From Gammaproteobacteria bacterium (GTDB lineage: Bacteria; Pseudomonadota; Gammaproteobacteria; Steroidobacterales; GCA-2729495), in NCBI GenBank assembly GCA_015709695.1, contig CP054183.1, positions 1,054,001 to 1,118,000 of the forward strand: DNA of 64,000 bases. The letters are read 5' to 3'. Shown in pieces: positions 12,859-20,572 of the stretch (position 1 is its first letter; each line of letters opens with the position of its first letter). The position numbers were made by a program, and so were the translations under genes. The notes under the pieces were generated by a model. That model did not search any database, was not told the DNA's origin, and worked only from the letters and a program-made list of their open reading frames with translations.

Positions 12859-13158
12859 ATGGCCCTGACAAAAGCCGATATGGCAGAATCCCTGTTCAAC
12901 GAGCTTGGCCTCAACAAGCGTGAAGCCAGGGAACTCGTCGACCTCTTTTTCGAGGACCTGCGAGCGTCCCTTGCCAGCGGCGAACAGGTGAAGCTGTCCG
13001 GATTCGGCAACTTCGATCTGCGCGACAAGAATACCAGGCCGGGCCGGAACCCGAAGACGGGCGAAGAAATTCCCATCACCGCGCGGCGGGTCGTGACCTT
13101 CCGTCCGGGACAAAAACTAAAAGCCCGAGTGGAAGCCTATGCTGGAACCGGGAAATAA
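12859..13158 (+). CDS. ihfA: integration host factor subunit alpha
   Basis: DNA-bending nucleoid protein subunit that pairs with IHF-beta. At 99 residues it matches E. coli. It begins [23 protein letters not shown] and carries the DNA-intercalating arm motif [23 protein letters not shown] with the Pro at the arm tip. The position downstream of pheT is the conserved gammaproteobacterial one. Its 3' end overlaps the next gene by 20 bp, implying coupled translation. Confidence 0.97.
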   Translation: MALTKADMAESLFNELGLNKREARELVDLFFEDLRASLASGEQVKLSGFGNFDLRDKNTRPGRNPKTGEEIPITARRVVTFRPGQKLKARVEAYAGTGK

Positions 13159-13495
13159 CGACGAACTGCCGCCCATCCCAGGGAAGCGGTATTTCACCAT
13201 CGGCGAAGTCAGCGAGCTGTGTGCGGTCAAGCCGCACGTGCTGCGCTACTGGGAGCAGGAGTTCCCGCAGCTCAAGCCGGTGAAGCGCCGCGGCAATCGG
13301 CGCTATTACCAGCGTCAGGACGTGCTGATCATCCGCCAGATCCGCAGCCTGCTGTATGACGAAGGCTTCACCATCGGCGGTGCGCGCCAGAAGCTCACCG
13401 GCGAGGAAGCGAAGAGCGACGTCTCCCAGAGCCAGCAGATCGTGCGGCAGCTGCGCGTCGAGCTCGAGGAAATCCTGAAGATCCTGCGCCGCTGA
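13139..13495 (+). CDS. MerR-family transcriptional regulator
   Basis: Small DNA-binding regulator (118 residues). A winged helix-turn-helix occupies about residues 16-85 ([27 protein letters not shown], then [16 protein letters not shown]), and a short leucine-rich coiled-coil tail follows ([16 protein letters not shown]). There are no effector-domain cysteines of the metal-sensing type. It overlaps the ihfA 3' end by 20 bp, an arrangement common in gammaproteobacteria. Its target is not evident from sequence. Confidence 0.92.
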   Translation: MLEPGNNDELPPIPGKRYFTIGEVSELCAVKPHVLRYWEQEFPQLKPVKRRGNRRYYQRQDVLIIRQIRSLLYDEGFTIGGARQKLTGEEAKSDVSQSQQIVRQLRVELEEILKILRR

Positions 13496-13644
13496 GCGCC
13501 CGCGGTTCCCCGGCGGCGGCGGCTGGGTTATGATTGCGCGCCCTTGCGGGCTCTTTACCCCCGACCGGCGGTCTCCGCACACGTTGCGCGGCTCGCCGGT
13601 TCGCACGATCCGCAGGTGGCAGGATCATTCCGCAGTTTCCGATT

Positions 13645-13721
<77 letters not shown>

Positions 13722-13887
13722 TTTTCCGTTCAAGGCCTCGCGGCGTCATGCTGCTTTCACTCCGGGGCTTTTTTCGGCATTCTATTGTCATTACGACATG
13801 ACAAAGCCCGGCGCCCGGCCGATTTGCCGGGCGCGTCGTTCCGGTGCAGAGTCCGGCCAGCAAGCGCATTCACGGAGATCCACAGCC

Positions 13888-14895
13888 ATGGCACGTCCGC
13901 ATATCGAGCCTTTCGTCGACCGCGATGTCGATTTCAAGAGAATGACCCTGCCGGGTTTCCCCAAGGGGATGAAGTACAAGATGCTGAGCCTGGATACCGA
14001 CACCGGGGCCTGCTCGATGACGGTGCGGTTCGAGTCGGGCTATCGCCAGCCTCCGGGCATGAGCTATTCGGAGATGGAACTGTTCATCCTGTCCGGATCC
14101 GTGCAGTACGGCGACAAGGTGTACGGGAAGGGCAACTACTTCTTCGTCCCGGCGGGCGTGTCCATGCCGGCGATGAGCTCGCCGCGCGGTGCCGAGGGCC
14201 TGATGTTCTACAACTACGGCGAGCCGAGCTTCCTCGAGTCCGACGAGGACCACCCGCGGGCGCTGCGTGACCAGCTCATCATGGTGGACGCCTACGAGGG
14301 CCTGCAGTGGAAGGTCGCCAACTTCGTCAATCCGTCGGTGGCGCCCGGCTGCATGGTGAAGATGCTGCGCTCGGACCCGCAGACCCACGCGCACTCGCTG
14401 CTCTACTGCATGACGCCCAACTACTGGCAGGACAACATCTCCTACCACGACTGCGCGGAGGAGAGCTACCACATCTGGGGCACCTCCTCGATGATGCAGT
14501 TCGGCAACCTGCCGACCGGCGGCTACTTCTGGCGGCCCGCCTGGATCAACCACGGCGCCTTCGCCAGCGAACTCGGCGTGCTGGGCTTCGGCCGCACCGA
14601 CAGCATCCTGCACAACTACTTCCACTTCAACCCGTGGTCCACTCCCGACGAGAACCGCGAGCGCTCCGCCGCCCAGCTGCGCCGGAACAAGCCGAACCTC
14701 TACAAGTGGATCCGCTCGCCGGACGGCCACAACCATCCGCACGACTTCGAGTTCCCCGCCTACGACTACGCCAACGAGGACGGCCAGGCTGGCGCAGGCA
14801 CTGCCGACCTCTACGTTCACGACCACGGGGACGGCGAGGCGCACGCTCATGAACGCAGCAGCCGCAAGGGCGGCGCGAAGGGGCGGCGTCGCTAG
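13888..14895 (+). CDS. cupin-fold protein with two cupin-like halves (unknown function)
   Basis: 335-residue soluble protein. The N-terminal half contains a cupin-type metal-site region (MSYSEMELFILSGSVQYGD followed by GNYFFVPAGVSMP), in which Glu replaces some of the classical His ligands. The second half has a similar pattern (THAHSLLYCM, HDCAEESYHIWG, YFWRPAWINHGAF). The last 40 residues are His/Asp-rich and basic (VHDHGDGEAHAHERS), perhaps metal-binding. The ATG at 13888 follows a GGAG ribosome-binding site; longer upstream in-frame sequence runs through tRNA-Pro and is not coding. Related cupins include DUF4437/ChrR-like proteins. No function is assigned. The next gene is convergent. Confidence 0.75.
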   Translation: MARPHIEPFVDRDVDFKRMTLPGFPKGMKYKMLSLDTDTGACSMTVRFESGYRQPPGMSYSEMELFILSGSVQYGDKVYGKGNYFFVPAGVSMPAMSSPRGAEGLMFYNYGEPSFLESDEDHPRALRDQLIMVDAYEGLQWKVANFVNPSVAPGCMVKMLRSDPQTHAHSLLYCMTPNYWQDNISYHDCAEESYHIWGTSSMMQFGNLPTGGYFWRPAWINHGAFASELGVLGFGRTDSILHNYFHFNPWSTPDENRERSAAQLRRNKPNLYKWIRSPDGHNHPHDFEFPAYDYANEDGQAGAGTADLYVHDHGDGEAHAHERSSRKGGAKGRRR

Positions 14896-14911
14896 CTGGC
14901 CACGCTGGCCC

Positions 14912-15967
14912 TCAAATCAACCCCAGCCCCGCCAGCCGCTCGATGTCGCGCAGCTGCGCTTCGCGCAGCGTGGCGGTCTCGGCGGTGATGCCGGCTGCTT
15001 CGAGCTGGCCGGCGGCGTGGAAGGTGACGCTGCGGTAGCTCTCGGCATAGGCCTGGAAGGGCTGGCGGACGAGGACGTTGGTGAGTCCCGGCTGGCGACG
15101 GCGCGCGCGCAGGGCGTGCAGGTCGATTTCGGCGTGGGCGGCGAGGCTGTCACCGCCGCCGGGTGCGGCGGCGAGGATGCGTCCTTCGTAGTCGATGATC
15201 TTGGCCATGCCGGTGGTGGACTGGGCGGGTAGCGGGGTGTTGACCACGCCGGCGGCGTTGGCGGAGACCACGTAGGCGAGGTTCTCGGCGGCCCGCGCCC
15301 GCTTGGCGATGTCCTTGGCGGTGGGCCGTGGGCTGCCCATCTCGCTGGTGGAGTGCACGAGGATCTCGGCGCCGCGCATGGCGTGGCAGCGGGCGATCTC
15401 GGGATAGAGAATCTCCTCGGAGGCGACCGCGGCCAGGCGCCCGATGTCCGTGTCGACCACGGGAAACAGCGCCTGCGGGCCGTAGAGGTCGAGGTAGCGC
15501 TGCAGGACATCGTAGGGTGAGGGCGAATACAGCGAGACGATGCGCCGGTAGCGCAGGATGACGTCGCCGGCCGGGCCGATGATGAAGCAGGCCTGGAAAT
15601 ACAGATCGGGGAAGGCGGGATCGGCCTCGTAGGCATTGCCCGCCAGGTACAGGCCGCCATCCTGGGCAATCCTCCCCAGCGCCTCGTATTCCGCGCCGCC
15701 AGGCACCAGCGCCGCCCGCGCGCGCCAGATGGCGAACCGGCCCGGCGTCGGCGAGCCGGTGAGCGCGTATTCCGGCAGTACCACGAGCCGCACGGCCGAG
15801 CCGCTGGTGTGGGCGACGAGCTGCGTGCTGGCAGCGACGGTCCGGGCCAGGCGCGCGATGTGCTCCCGCAGCTGCCGCCGGGTGTCGTCGCCGCTGGCGA
15901 GATGCCCCACGGAGTGCGTGGTCACCTGCAGCGCCAGCGCGCTGTAGCGTATGGATTGCCGGTTCAT
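14912..15967 (-). CDS. nitrilase-superfamily protein with two altered catalytic residues (probable pseudoenzyme)
   Basis: 351 residues with the alpha-beta-beta-alpha nitrilase fold signature throughout. The catalytic Glu is present (VVLPEYALTG, E66). The catalytic Lys position reads Arg (LRYRRIVSLY, R142), and the nucleophile Cys position reads Ser (VASEEILYPE, S183, where the family has ICYDxxFPE). The rest of the fold motifs, including the GAEILVHST region after the nucleophile and the RAAENLAYVVSANAAG segment, are well kept, so the gene is under selection rather than decayed. It may be a binding or regulatory protein. Its ATG overlaps the stop of a short upstream reading frame (TGATG) whose end is identical to that of the cyclase-like gene 3.2 kb away. 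Confidence 0.85.
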   Translation of the reverse strand: MNRQSIRYSALALQVTTHSVGHLASGDDTRRQLREHIARLARTVAASTQLVAHTSGSAVRLVVLPEYALTGSPTPGRFAIWRARAALVPGGAEYEALGRIAQDGGLYLAGNAYEADPAFPDLYFQACFIIGPAGDVILRYRRIVSLYSPSPYDVLQRYLDLYGPQALFPVVDTDIGRLAAVASEEILYPEIARCHAMRGAEILVHSTSEMGSPRPTAKDIAKRARAAENLAYVVSANAAGVVNTPLPAQSTTGMAKIIDYEGRILAAAPGGGDSLAAHAEIDLHALRARRRQPGLTNVLVRQPFQAYAESYRSVTFHAAGQLEAAGITAETATLREAQLRDIERLAGLGLI

Positions 15968-15994
15968 CAGTGCGTGGTGGCCGGGCGGACGATG
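15964..15994. repeat. direct repeat copy A (31 bp, one mismatch to copy B)
   Basis: Bases 15964-15994 match 19161-19191 at 30 of 31 positions, in the same orientation. Both copies encode, on the minus strand, the peptide end IVRPATTH and its stop; the mismatch is synonymous. Identity stops abruptly on both sides. The two copies bound a roughly 3.2-kb segment containing the acyl-CoA ligase remnant, the RHS fragment and an orphan gene. Confidence 0.85.
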
Positions 15995-16035
15995 TTGGCC
16001 GCAGCGTCGTCGCGTATAGGACGTTCAAAGCCCAT
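15967..16035 (-). CDS. 22-codon reading frame ending in the duplicated cyclase tail, coupled to the nitrilase-like gene
   Basis: An ATG at 16035 opens 22 codons (MGFERPIRDDAAAN then IVRPATTH) whose TGA overlaps the nitrilase-like ATG as TGATG. A TACACT -10-like hexamer (16044-16049) lies only 8 nt before the ATG, as in leaderless transcripts, but no good -35 is seen. The second half is the duplicated C-terminal tail of the cyclase-like gene. It may be a fusion of new upstream sequence to a leftover tail rather than a selected gene. Confidence 0.3.
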   Translation of the reverse strand: MGFERPIRDDAAANIVRPATTH

Positions 16036-16190
16036 GCCGCCGGAGTGTAGCCGACCGGCGCGCAGCCGGCGACCTGCGGTAGCGGTGATCGAGTGACGCA
16101 GCAGCCGGTTGCCAGTGAGCTTCCGCGACCGGACGTTCCGGCATTTCGCCTGGCAGCCTGGTTTTGCCGGATGTCGGGAACCCAGACGCA

Positions 16191-16630
16191 TCATTGCATG
16201 ACCCGATGCGGGCAGATTCGCTCGGCCGCTCGGGTCGAGCCGGCCAGCAGCCGCTCCGCCAGCGCGTGCCGGTTGACCTTTCCGGCGCTGGCCCTCAGTG
16301 GCTGGGTTTCGCACCAGATGCGTACAGGCAGCTTGTGTTCCGACATGCGGCCGGCGAGTCATGCGCAAAGATCCGCTTCCCGCAATGTGTGTCCGGCCGC
16401 GATGGTGACGGCTGCGGCGATGGCCTGGCCATACACAGGGTCCGGGATCGGGAAGACCACGCAGTCCTCGATCGCCGGATGGCTGAGGATGAGCTGCTCG
16501 ATCTCCTCCGGGTAAACCTTGAGGCGCCCGTTGTTGATGACCTCATCGATCCGTCCGCTGAGATAGAGATAGCCCTGTGCGTCGAGCCAGCCGCGGTCAC
16601 CCACCGACACGAAGTCCGTCGGGCCGATGG
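16191..16630 (-). pseudogene. C-terminal remnant of an AMP-dependent acyl-CoA ligase with an in-frame TGA
   Basis: On the minus strand the sequence encodes the C-terminal subdomain of an adenylate-forming ligase: FVSVGDRGWLD, GYLYLSGRIDEVIN, KVYPEEIEQLILSHPAIED, then after a TGA at 16361-16359 it continues in the same frame with GRMSEHKLPVRIW and SAGKVNRHALAERL, ending at TGA 16193-16191. The GKVNR lysine is the adenylation catalytic Lys of this family. The N-terminal two thirds are missing; homology ends near 16620-16635, exactly where the RHS coding sequence begins on the other strand. It is a truncated, nonsense-mutated relic of a recombination event. Confidence 0.8.
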
Positions 16631-18102
16631 CACGGCGGCCAGACCCGCTCGGCCGCCCCCTGACCCGGACCGAACCCGAGGGCACCAGCACCTGGACCTG
16701 GGGCACCCAGGCGGGGCTGCACGAGATCGGCCAGCTGCGCCAGGTCAGCGGCCCGGACGGCTACGCGGAGGTCTATGATTACGACTCGGCCGGCCGACTG
16801 GCACAGACCACGATCACGGCCGATGGCGGACCCTATGTGCTCAAGCGCGACTACAACGCTGCCGGGATGCCCGACTCGCTGACCTACCCGGCGAGCACGG
16901 GCACGCCGCTGCGGGTGCGCTACGGCTACGACCACGGCCTGCTGAACAAGGTCTCGGACTACGACAACCCGGCCACGGTGTTCTGGCAGCTGAACACCAT
17001 GGATGCCCGCGGCCAGGCGCTCGATGAGACGCTCGGCAGCGCGAGCCCGGGGATCGGCGTGATCAGCAGCCACGATCCGCTGACCGGTCTGCTGGAGAGC
17101 CGCACGGCGAGCGTGGGCAGCGCGGTGCGCCAGGACCTCTCGTTCAGCTGGGATGCCGGCGGCAACCTGAAGACCCGCACCGACCACACCCAGGGCGGGC
17201 TGACCGAGACGTTCTTCTACGATGCGCTGAACCGCCTGTCCTATTCCCAGCGCGCCGGGATGCAGAACCTCGCGCTCGGCTACAACGCCAACGGCAGCAT
17301 CGCGAGCCGGCTGGAGGGCGGGATGAGCTACAGCTACCAGTACAGCAACGCGGCCCACCCGCACGCGGTGAGCGAGGTGCTCCACGACTGCGGCTGCGAC
17401 TGCCTGAGCGATACCTACGCCTACGACGCCAACGGCAACATGACTACCCGCGGAGGTGCTACCGACGGCAGGACCATCAGCTGGAGCAGCTACGACCTGC
17501 CCGTCCTGATTACCCAGGACGGTGTCTCCAGCCAGTTTGCCTCCAGCCAGTTTGCCTATGGGCCCAACCGCAGCCGCTGGAAGCAGGTGGCGGTGTACTC
17601 CGCCAGCACCACGGAGACCACGCTCTACCTCGGCGGGGTGATGGAGAAGGTGACCCGCGGCGCGGTGACCGAGTGGAAGCACTACATCCCGGCAGGGGCG
17701 GGCACGATGGCGCTGCAGGTGCGCAAGAGCGCCGGCAGCCCGGCCAGCGCCACCTACTACGTCACCGGGGATCATCTGGGCTCGGCCACCGCGGTGATGC
17801 AGGCCGACGGCACGCTGCTCAGCCAGCTGAGCTTCGCTGCCTTCGGGACCCGCCGCGGCAGCGCCTGGCAGGACCAGCTGCTGGCGGCGGAGTGGACCAC
17901 CATCACGGCGACCACACGGCGCGGGTTCACCGGGCACGAGCACCACCCGCTCTATTTTCGTCAGGAAGGGCGCCCGGCCCGTGACATTGGAGTACTTCTG
18001 CAATCCGACCGTGTCGGCGGCTTAAGAAAGTCTTCTGCACGAGAGGCCTATCACGCCTCCGTGCAGCGCATAGATCAGACCCTTCTTAGGTTCAGCGACT
18101 AG
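16627..18102 (+). pseudogene. RHS-repeat protein fragment (3' part only, probably non-functional)
   Basis: 491 codons of an RHS/YD-repeat protein lacking its N-terminal secretion and delivery portion. Several YD-type repeats are visible (YDYDSAGRL, YNAAGMPDSL, YDALNRLSY, YNANGSIAS, YDANGNMTT). The core-end segment follows (GDHLGSATAVMQADG, FAAFGTRRG, RGFTGHEH). After GHEH the usual RVYDPxLGRF continuation is replaced by a divergent tail (LYFRQEGRPARDIGVLLQSDRVGG) of 44 residues. The first ATG at 16627 lies at the junction with the acyl-CoA ligase relic, so the 5' part was lost. Full-length RHS proteins are polymorphic-toxin or adhesion scaffolds; this piece has no signal or delivery domain. 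Confidence 0.75.
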
Positions 18103-18105
18103 GAC

Positions 18106-19095
18106 ATGTGTTTTCCAAAGTTGCTCGCGTACCCAATAAGGGCCAATGGCCCTGCCGGAGCATTGCTTCTTTTTGCCTTATGGTCGCTCCCGGTTACTGC
18201 CACTGGGGAAAGTATGCACAGTAGCATCTTGCCGCGCGGGACCCTCATTTATACGACAAACAATGAGGGGGTCATCGAATTCGATCTGGAATCACGAACA
18301 AGTGTCCGATTGATCGAGTGGTCCGCGTCGGCGTATGCGCCGTACGGGTCGCTGGCAGTGGTTGACGAGAGGAGACTGTTGGTGGATACCAGCAGAATGG
18401 GCCCACCATCGAGAATTGTGGTGATTGATCGGGACACTTCAGCCGCGTATGACCGTCATGCGGGCTACCACCCGACGTTTCTGGCTGGTTCCGACAGCTA
18501 TGTTTTTTTTCGTACCTCCACCGAAACAGGCCCTCGCCTGTTCCTGGCGGATCTGATTGATGACCACGATGTTCAGGAGGTAGTGCCCGCATTGGGTCGT
18601 CTTCCCTCGTATAACAATGTGGTTCAGGTCGGCCTTCATCAGATCGTGCTCCAGGCAGGCAGTGGGGTGGGGCAAGCAATAGCTCCCTGGCTGGTCAATC
18701 TAGCGACAAATCAAGCCGCCCGGCTGCCGTTTGCACGACGATGCACCCCATACGCATGGCGGACAATAACGCACCAACTTCTGTGTGGCATAGATGGAAC
18801 GGACGAGCACTATTTTGTCGGCCTCGATGGCAGAGATTATCAGGAGCTGAAACTGCCGCCGCATGCATCACCCCTTGTCTACATTGAGGAGTACAACGCT
18901 TTGCTTGTGCAACTGACACGCGGCGCGTGGTGGCGTGGCTTCCCGGTGGAGACTTGGCACGTCGCAGCGGTGTCTCTGACGGATGGGAGGCAAGAGATTC
19001 TGATTCGGGATGAGCCACTGACTCGAGGACAGATTGTCTGGATTCCTCAAGGTCGCATCTCGAACGGGAAAGCAGGCAATACCAGTGCCCACTGA
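18106..19095 (+). CDS. secreted protein of unknown function following the RHS fragment
   Basis: 329 residues starting 3 bp after the RHS stop. The N-terminus has a signal-peptide-like hydrophobic run (ALLLFALWSLPVTATG, about residues 18-34). The remainder alternates short beta-strand-like stretches with acidic turns (LIYTTNNEGVIEFDLESRT, RIVVIDRDTS, LFLADLIDDHD, HYFVGLDGRDYQEL), suggesting a beta-propeller-like or beta-rich periplasmic fold. Base composition is clearly less GC-rich than its neighbours, with A/T-ending codons, which fits horizontal acquisition along with the RHS piece. I recognise no family. A role as an RHS-linked immunity or accessory protein is only a contextual guess. Confidence 0.7.
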   Translation: MCFPKLLAYPIRANGPAGALLLFALWSLPVTATGESMHSSILPRGTLIYTTNNEGVIEFDLESRTSVRLIEWSASAYAPYGSLAVVDERRLLVDTSRMGPPSRIVVIDRDTSAAYDRHAGYHPTFLAGSDSYVFFRTSTETGPRLFLADLIDDHDVQEVVPALGRLPSYNNVVQVGLHQIVLQAGSGVGQAIAPWLVNLATNQAARLPFARRCTPYAWRTITHQLLCGIDGTDEHYFVGLDGRDYQELKLPPHASPLVYIEEYNALLVQLTRGAWWRGFPVETWHVAAVSLTDGRQEILIRDEPLTRGQIVWIPQGRISNGKAGNTSAH

Positions 19096-19160
19096 TGTAT
19101 TGCATGCGTAAGTGACGCCGCCCCCGCCCCGGACACAGCTGATACTGGACTCTCCCTTGA

Positions 19161-19191
19161 TCATCAGTGCGTGGTGGCCGGACGGACGATG
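19161..19191. repeat. direct repeat copy B (31 bp), at the 3' end of the cyclase-like gene
   Basis: This is the partner of copy A at 15964-15994 (30 of 31 identical, same orientation). Here it is the genuine 3' end of the cyclase-like coding sequence, whose TGATGA end resembles the TGATG coupling now found at the nitrilase-like gene. Confidence 0.85.
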
Positions 19192-20483
19192 TGGCCGGCC
19201 GTGGCCAGCGCCCCCTGGTCGCCCTGCAGGTAGCGGTCCTCGATGCCGAGCAGGATGGGCTCGGCGGCCCGCCGGTAGATGTTCACCTTGGCGTTGAACA
19301 CGCGGTGCGTGAGGCCGTGCTTGTCGCTGATGGCGAGGCGGCGGATGGTGAAGGTGCCGTCGGCCCGGGCGCGGCCGGTGAGGTAGCACTTGATGGACTC
19401 GATCGCCTCGCCGGCCAGCTCCAGGCCGTTGAGGCGCGAGAGGTTGCCCTGGGCGCGGTCCATGAACTGCACCGCATCGAGGTCGAAGGTGCGGCCGGCC
19501 GCGGCGTCGTCGTCCGGCAGGCTGGCATGGAAGTCGCCGACCAGGATCTGCCCCGGCAGCGCGCGCTCGATCATGCGCGCCAGCTCGATGGTGACGTCGC
19601 CGACGATCTGCGTGGTCAGCGTCGGGTTCAGGCCCTCGGCATGGTGGAACTCGTAGCAGCTGCCGGCATGGAAGCAGGCGCGCAGCAGCGGCACGGAGCG
19701 GCCGACGGCCTTGCGCCGGGCGATGGCGTTGTCGGCCAGCACCAGGTGCATGAGGTGGTACAGGTTGGTGTTCGCCTCGACGCCGAGGTCGCGGTTCCAG
19801 ATGTAGAAGCCATCACCGGTGCCCGAGCGGGCGAAGTTGACGTTGACGCGGCTGCCGATCATCTTGCTGTGGGCGGAATTCAGCGAGTGCGCCAGGCTGT
19901 TGAGCTGGGTCATCTGCTCGAAGGGCCGCAACAGGCTGAAGCCGACGATGTCGAACAGCGCCACCGCACGGCTCGGCACGAAGCTCACCCCGTAGCGGCG
20001 CACCATGTGGTCGATGAGCTGCGTTTCCCCGTCGCTGCCCGCCAGCGGCTGGCGCAGCGCGAGGTACACCGGCTCGGCATGCAGCAGCCGGGCGGCATTG
20101 CTGATCTGGCGCAGGTCGAAGCGGCGCGGCCCCGACAAGAGCCGCAGCACGAAATCCTGGCGCGCATCCTCCGCGGCAGCGGCGCCACCGCCTGCGCTGG
20201 CGTACTCGGCCACGGCGTAGTGGGGCACCACCAGTGCAAGCACGCCGCTCTCGTACGGGCACCAGGCCAGGATCAGGTTGCGACCGAGGTTCCAGTGCGC
20301 ATGCAGTTGCCGGTCGAGGTCCAGCAGGGTGCTGCGCTGGCGCAAGCCCAGGCTGGCGCCGGCCAGCGTGCCGTCGGCTTCCCGCTCCGCGTCAGCCGAC
20401 ATGCCGTGGCCTCGCAAGATTTCATCCATCCAGTCACTCGTGGGCCCGGCAGGGGTACGGGCCAGGCTTGGCTCCCCGGCCAT
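19164..20483 (-). CDS. class III nucleotidyl cyclase-domain protein
   Basis: 439 residues. The C-terminal half carries a class III (adenylate/guanylate) cyclase catalytic-domain pattern: VALFDIVGFSLL with the first metal Asp (D178), SGTGDGFYIWN with the second metal Asp (D224), then TQIVGDVTIELARMIE, which corresponds to the GxxVNxAARL segment with its Arg (R303). The N-terminal half (about 1-165) is a non-membrane region without a recognised sensor. No transmembrane helix is seen. The purine-selecting residues cannot be assigned by eye, so cAMP versus cGMP is open. The true start may be 20483 (ATG) or a later ATG (20429). It probably once formed a two-gene unit with the nitrilase-like gene, now split by the RHS insert. 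Confidence 0.75.
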   Translation of the reverse strand: MAGEPSLARTPAGPTSDWMDEILRGHGMSADAEREADGTLAGASLGLRQRSTLLDLDRQLHAHWNLGRNLILAWCPYESGVLALVVPHYAVAEYASAGGGAAAAEDARQDFVLRLLSGPRRFDLRQISNAARLLHAEPVYLALRQPLAGSDGETQLIDHMVRRYGVSFVPSRAVALFDIVGFSLLRPFEQMTQLNSLAHSLNSAHSKMIGSRVNVNFARSGTGDGFYIWNRDLGVEANTNLYHLMHLVLADNAIARRKAVGRSVPLLRACFHAGSCYEFHHAEGLNPTLTTQIVGDVTIELARMIERALPGQILVGDFHASLPDDDAAAGRTFDLDAVQFMDRAQGNLSRLNGLELAGEAIESIKCYLTGRARADGTFTIRRLAISDKHGLTHRVFNAKVNIYRRAAEPILLGIEDRYLQGDQGALATAGHIVRPATTH

Positions 20484-20572
20484 GGGGAACTAACATGAGG
20501 CGCGGTAGAACGTACTGCATCCATCGGCGACGGCGCAAGCCGCAGGCCGGCCGCCGGAGCGTCGCAAGGAAC

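Noticed and set aside
13139-13158. Overlap of ihfA and the MerR gene as a frameshift
   Set aside because: Both proteins are complete and the arrangement is conserved in other gammaproteobacteria.
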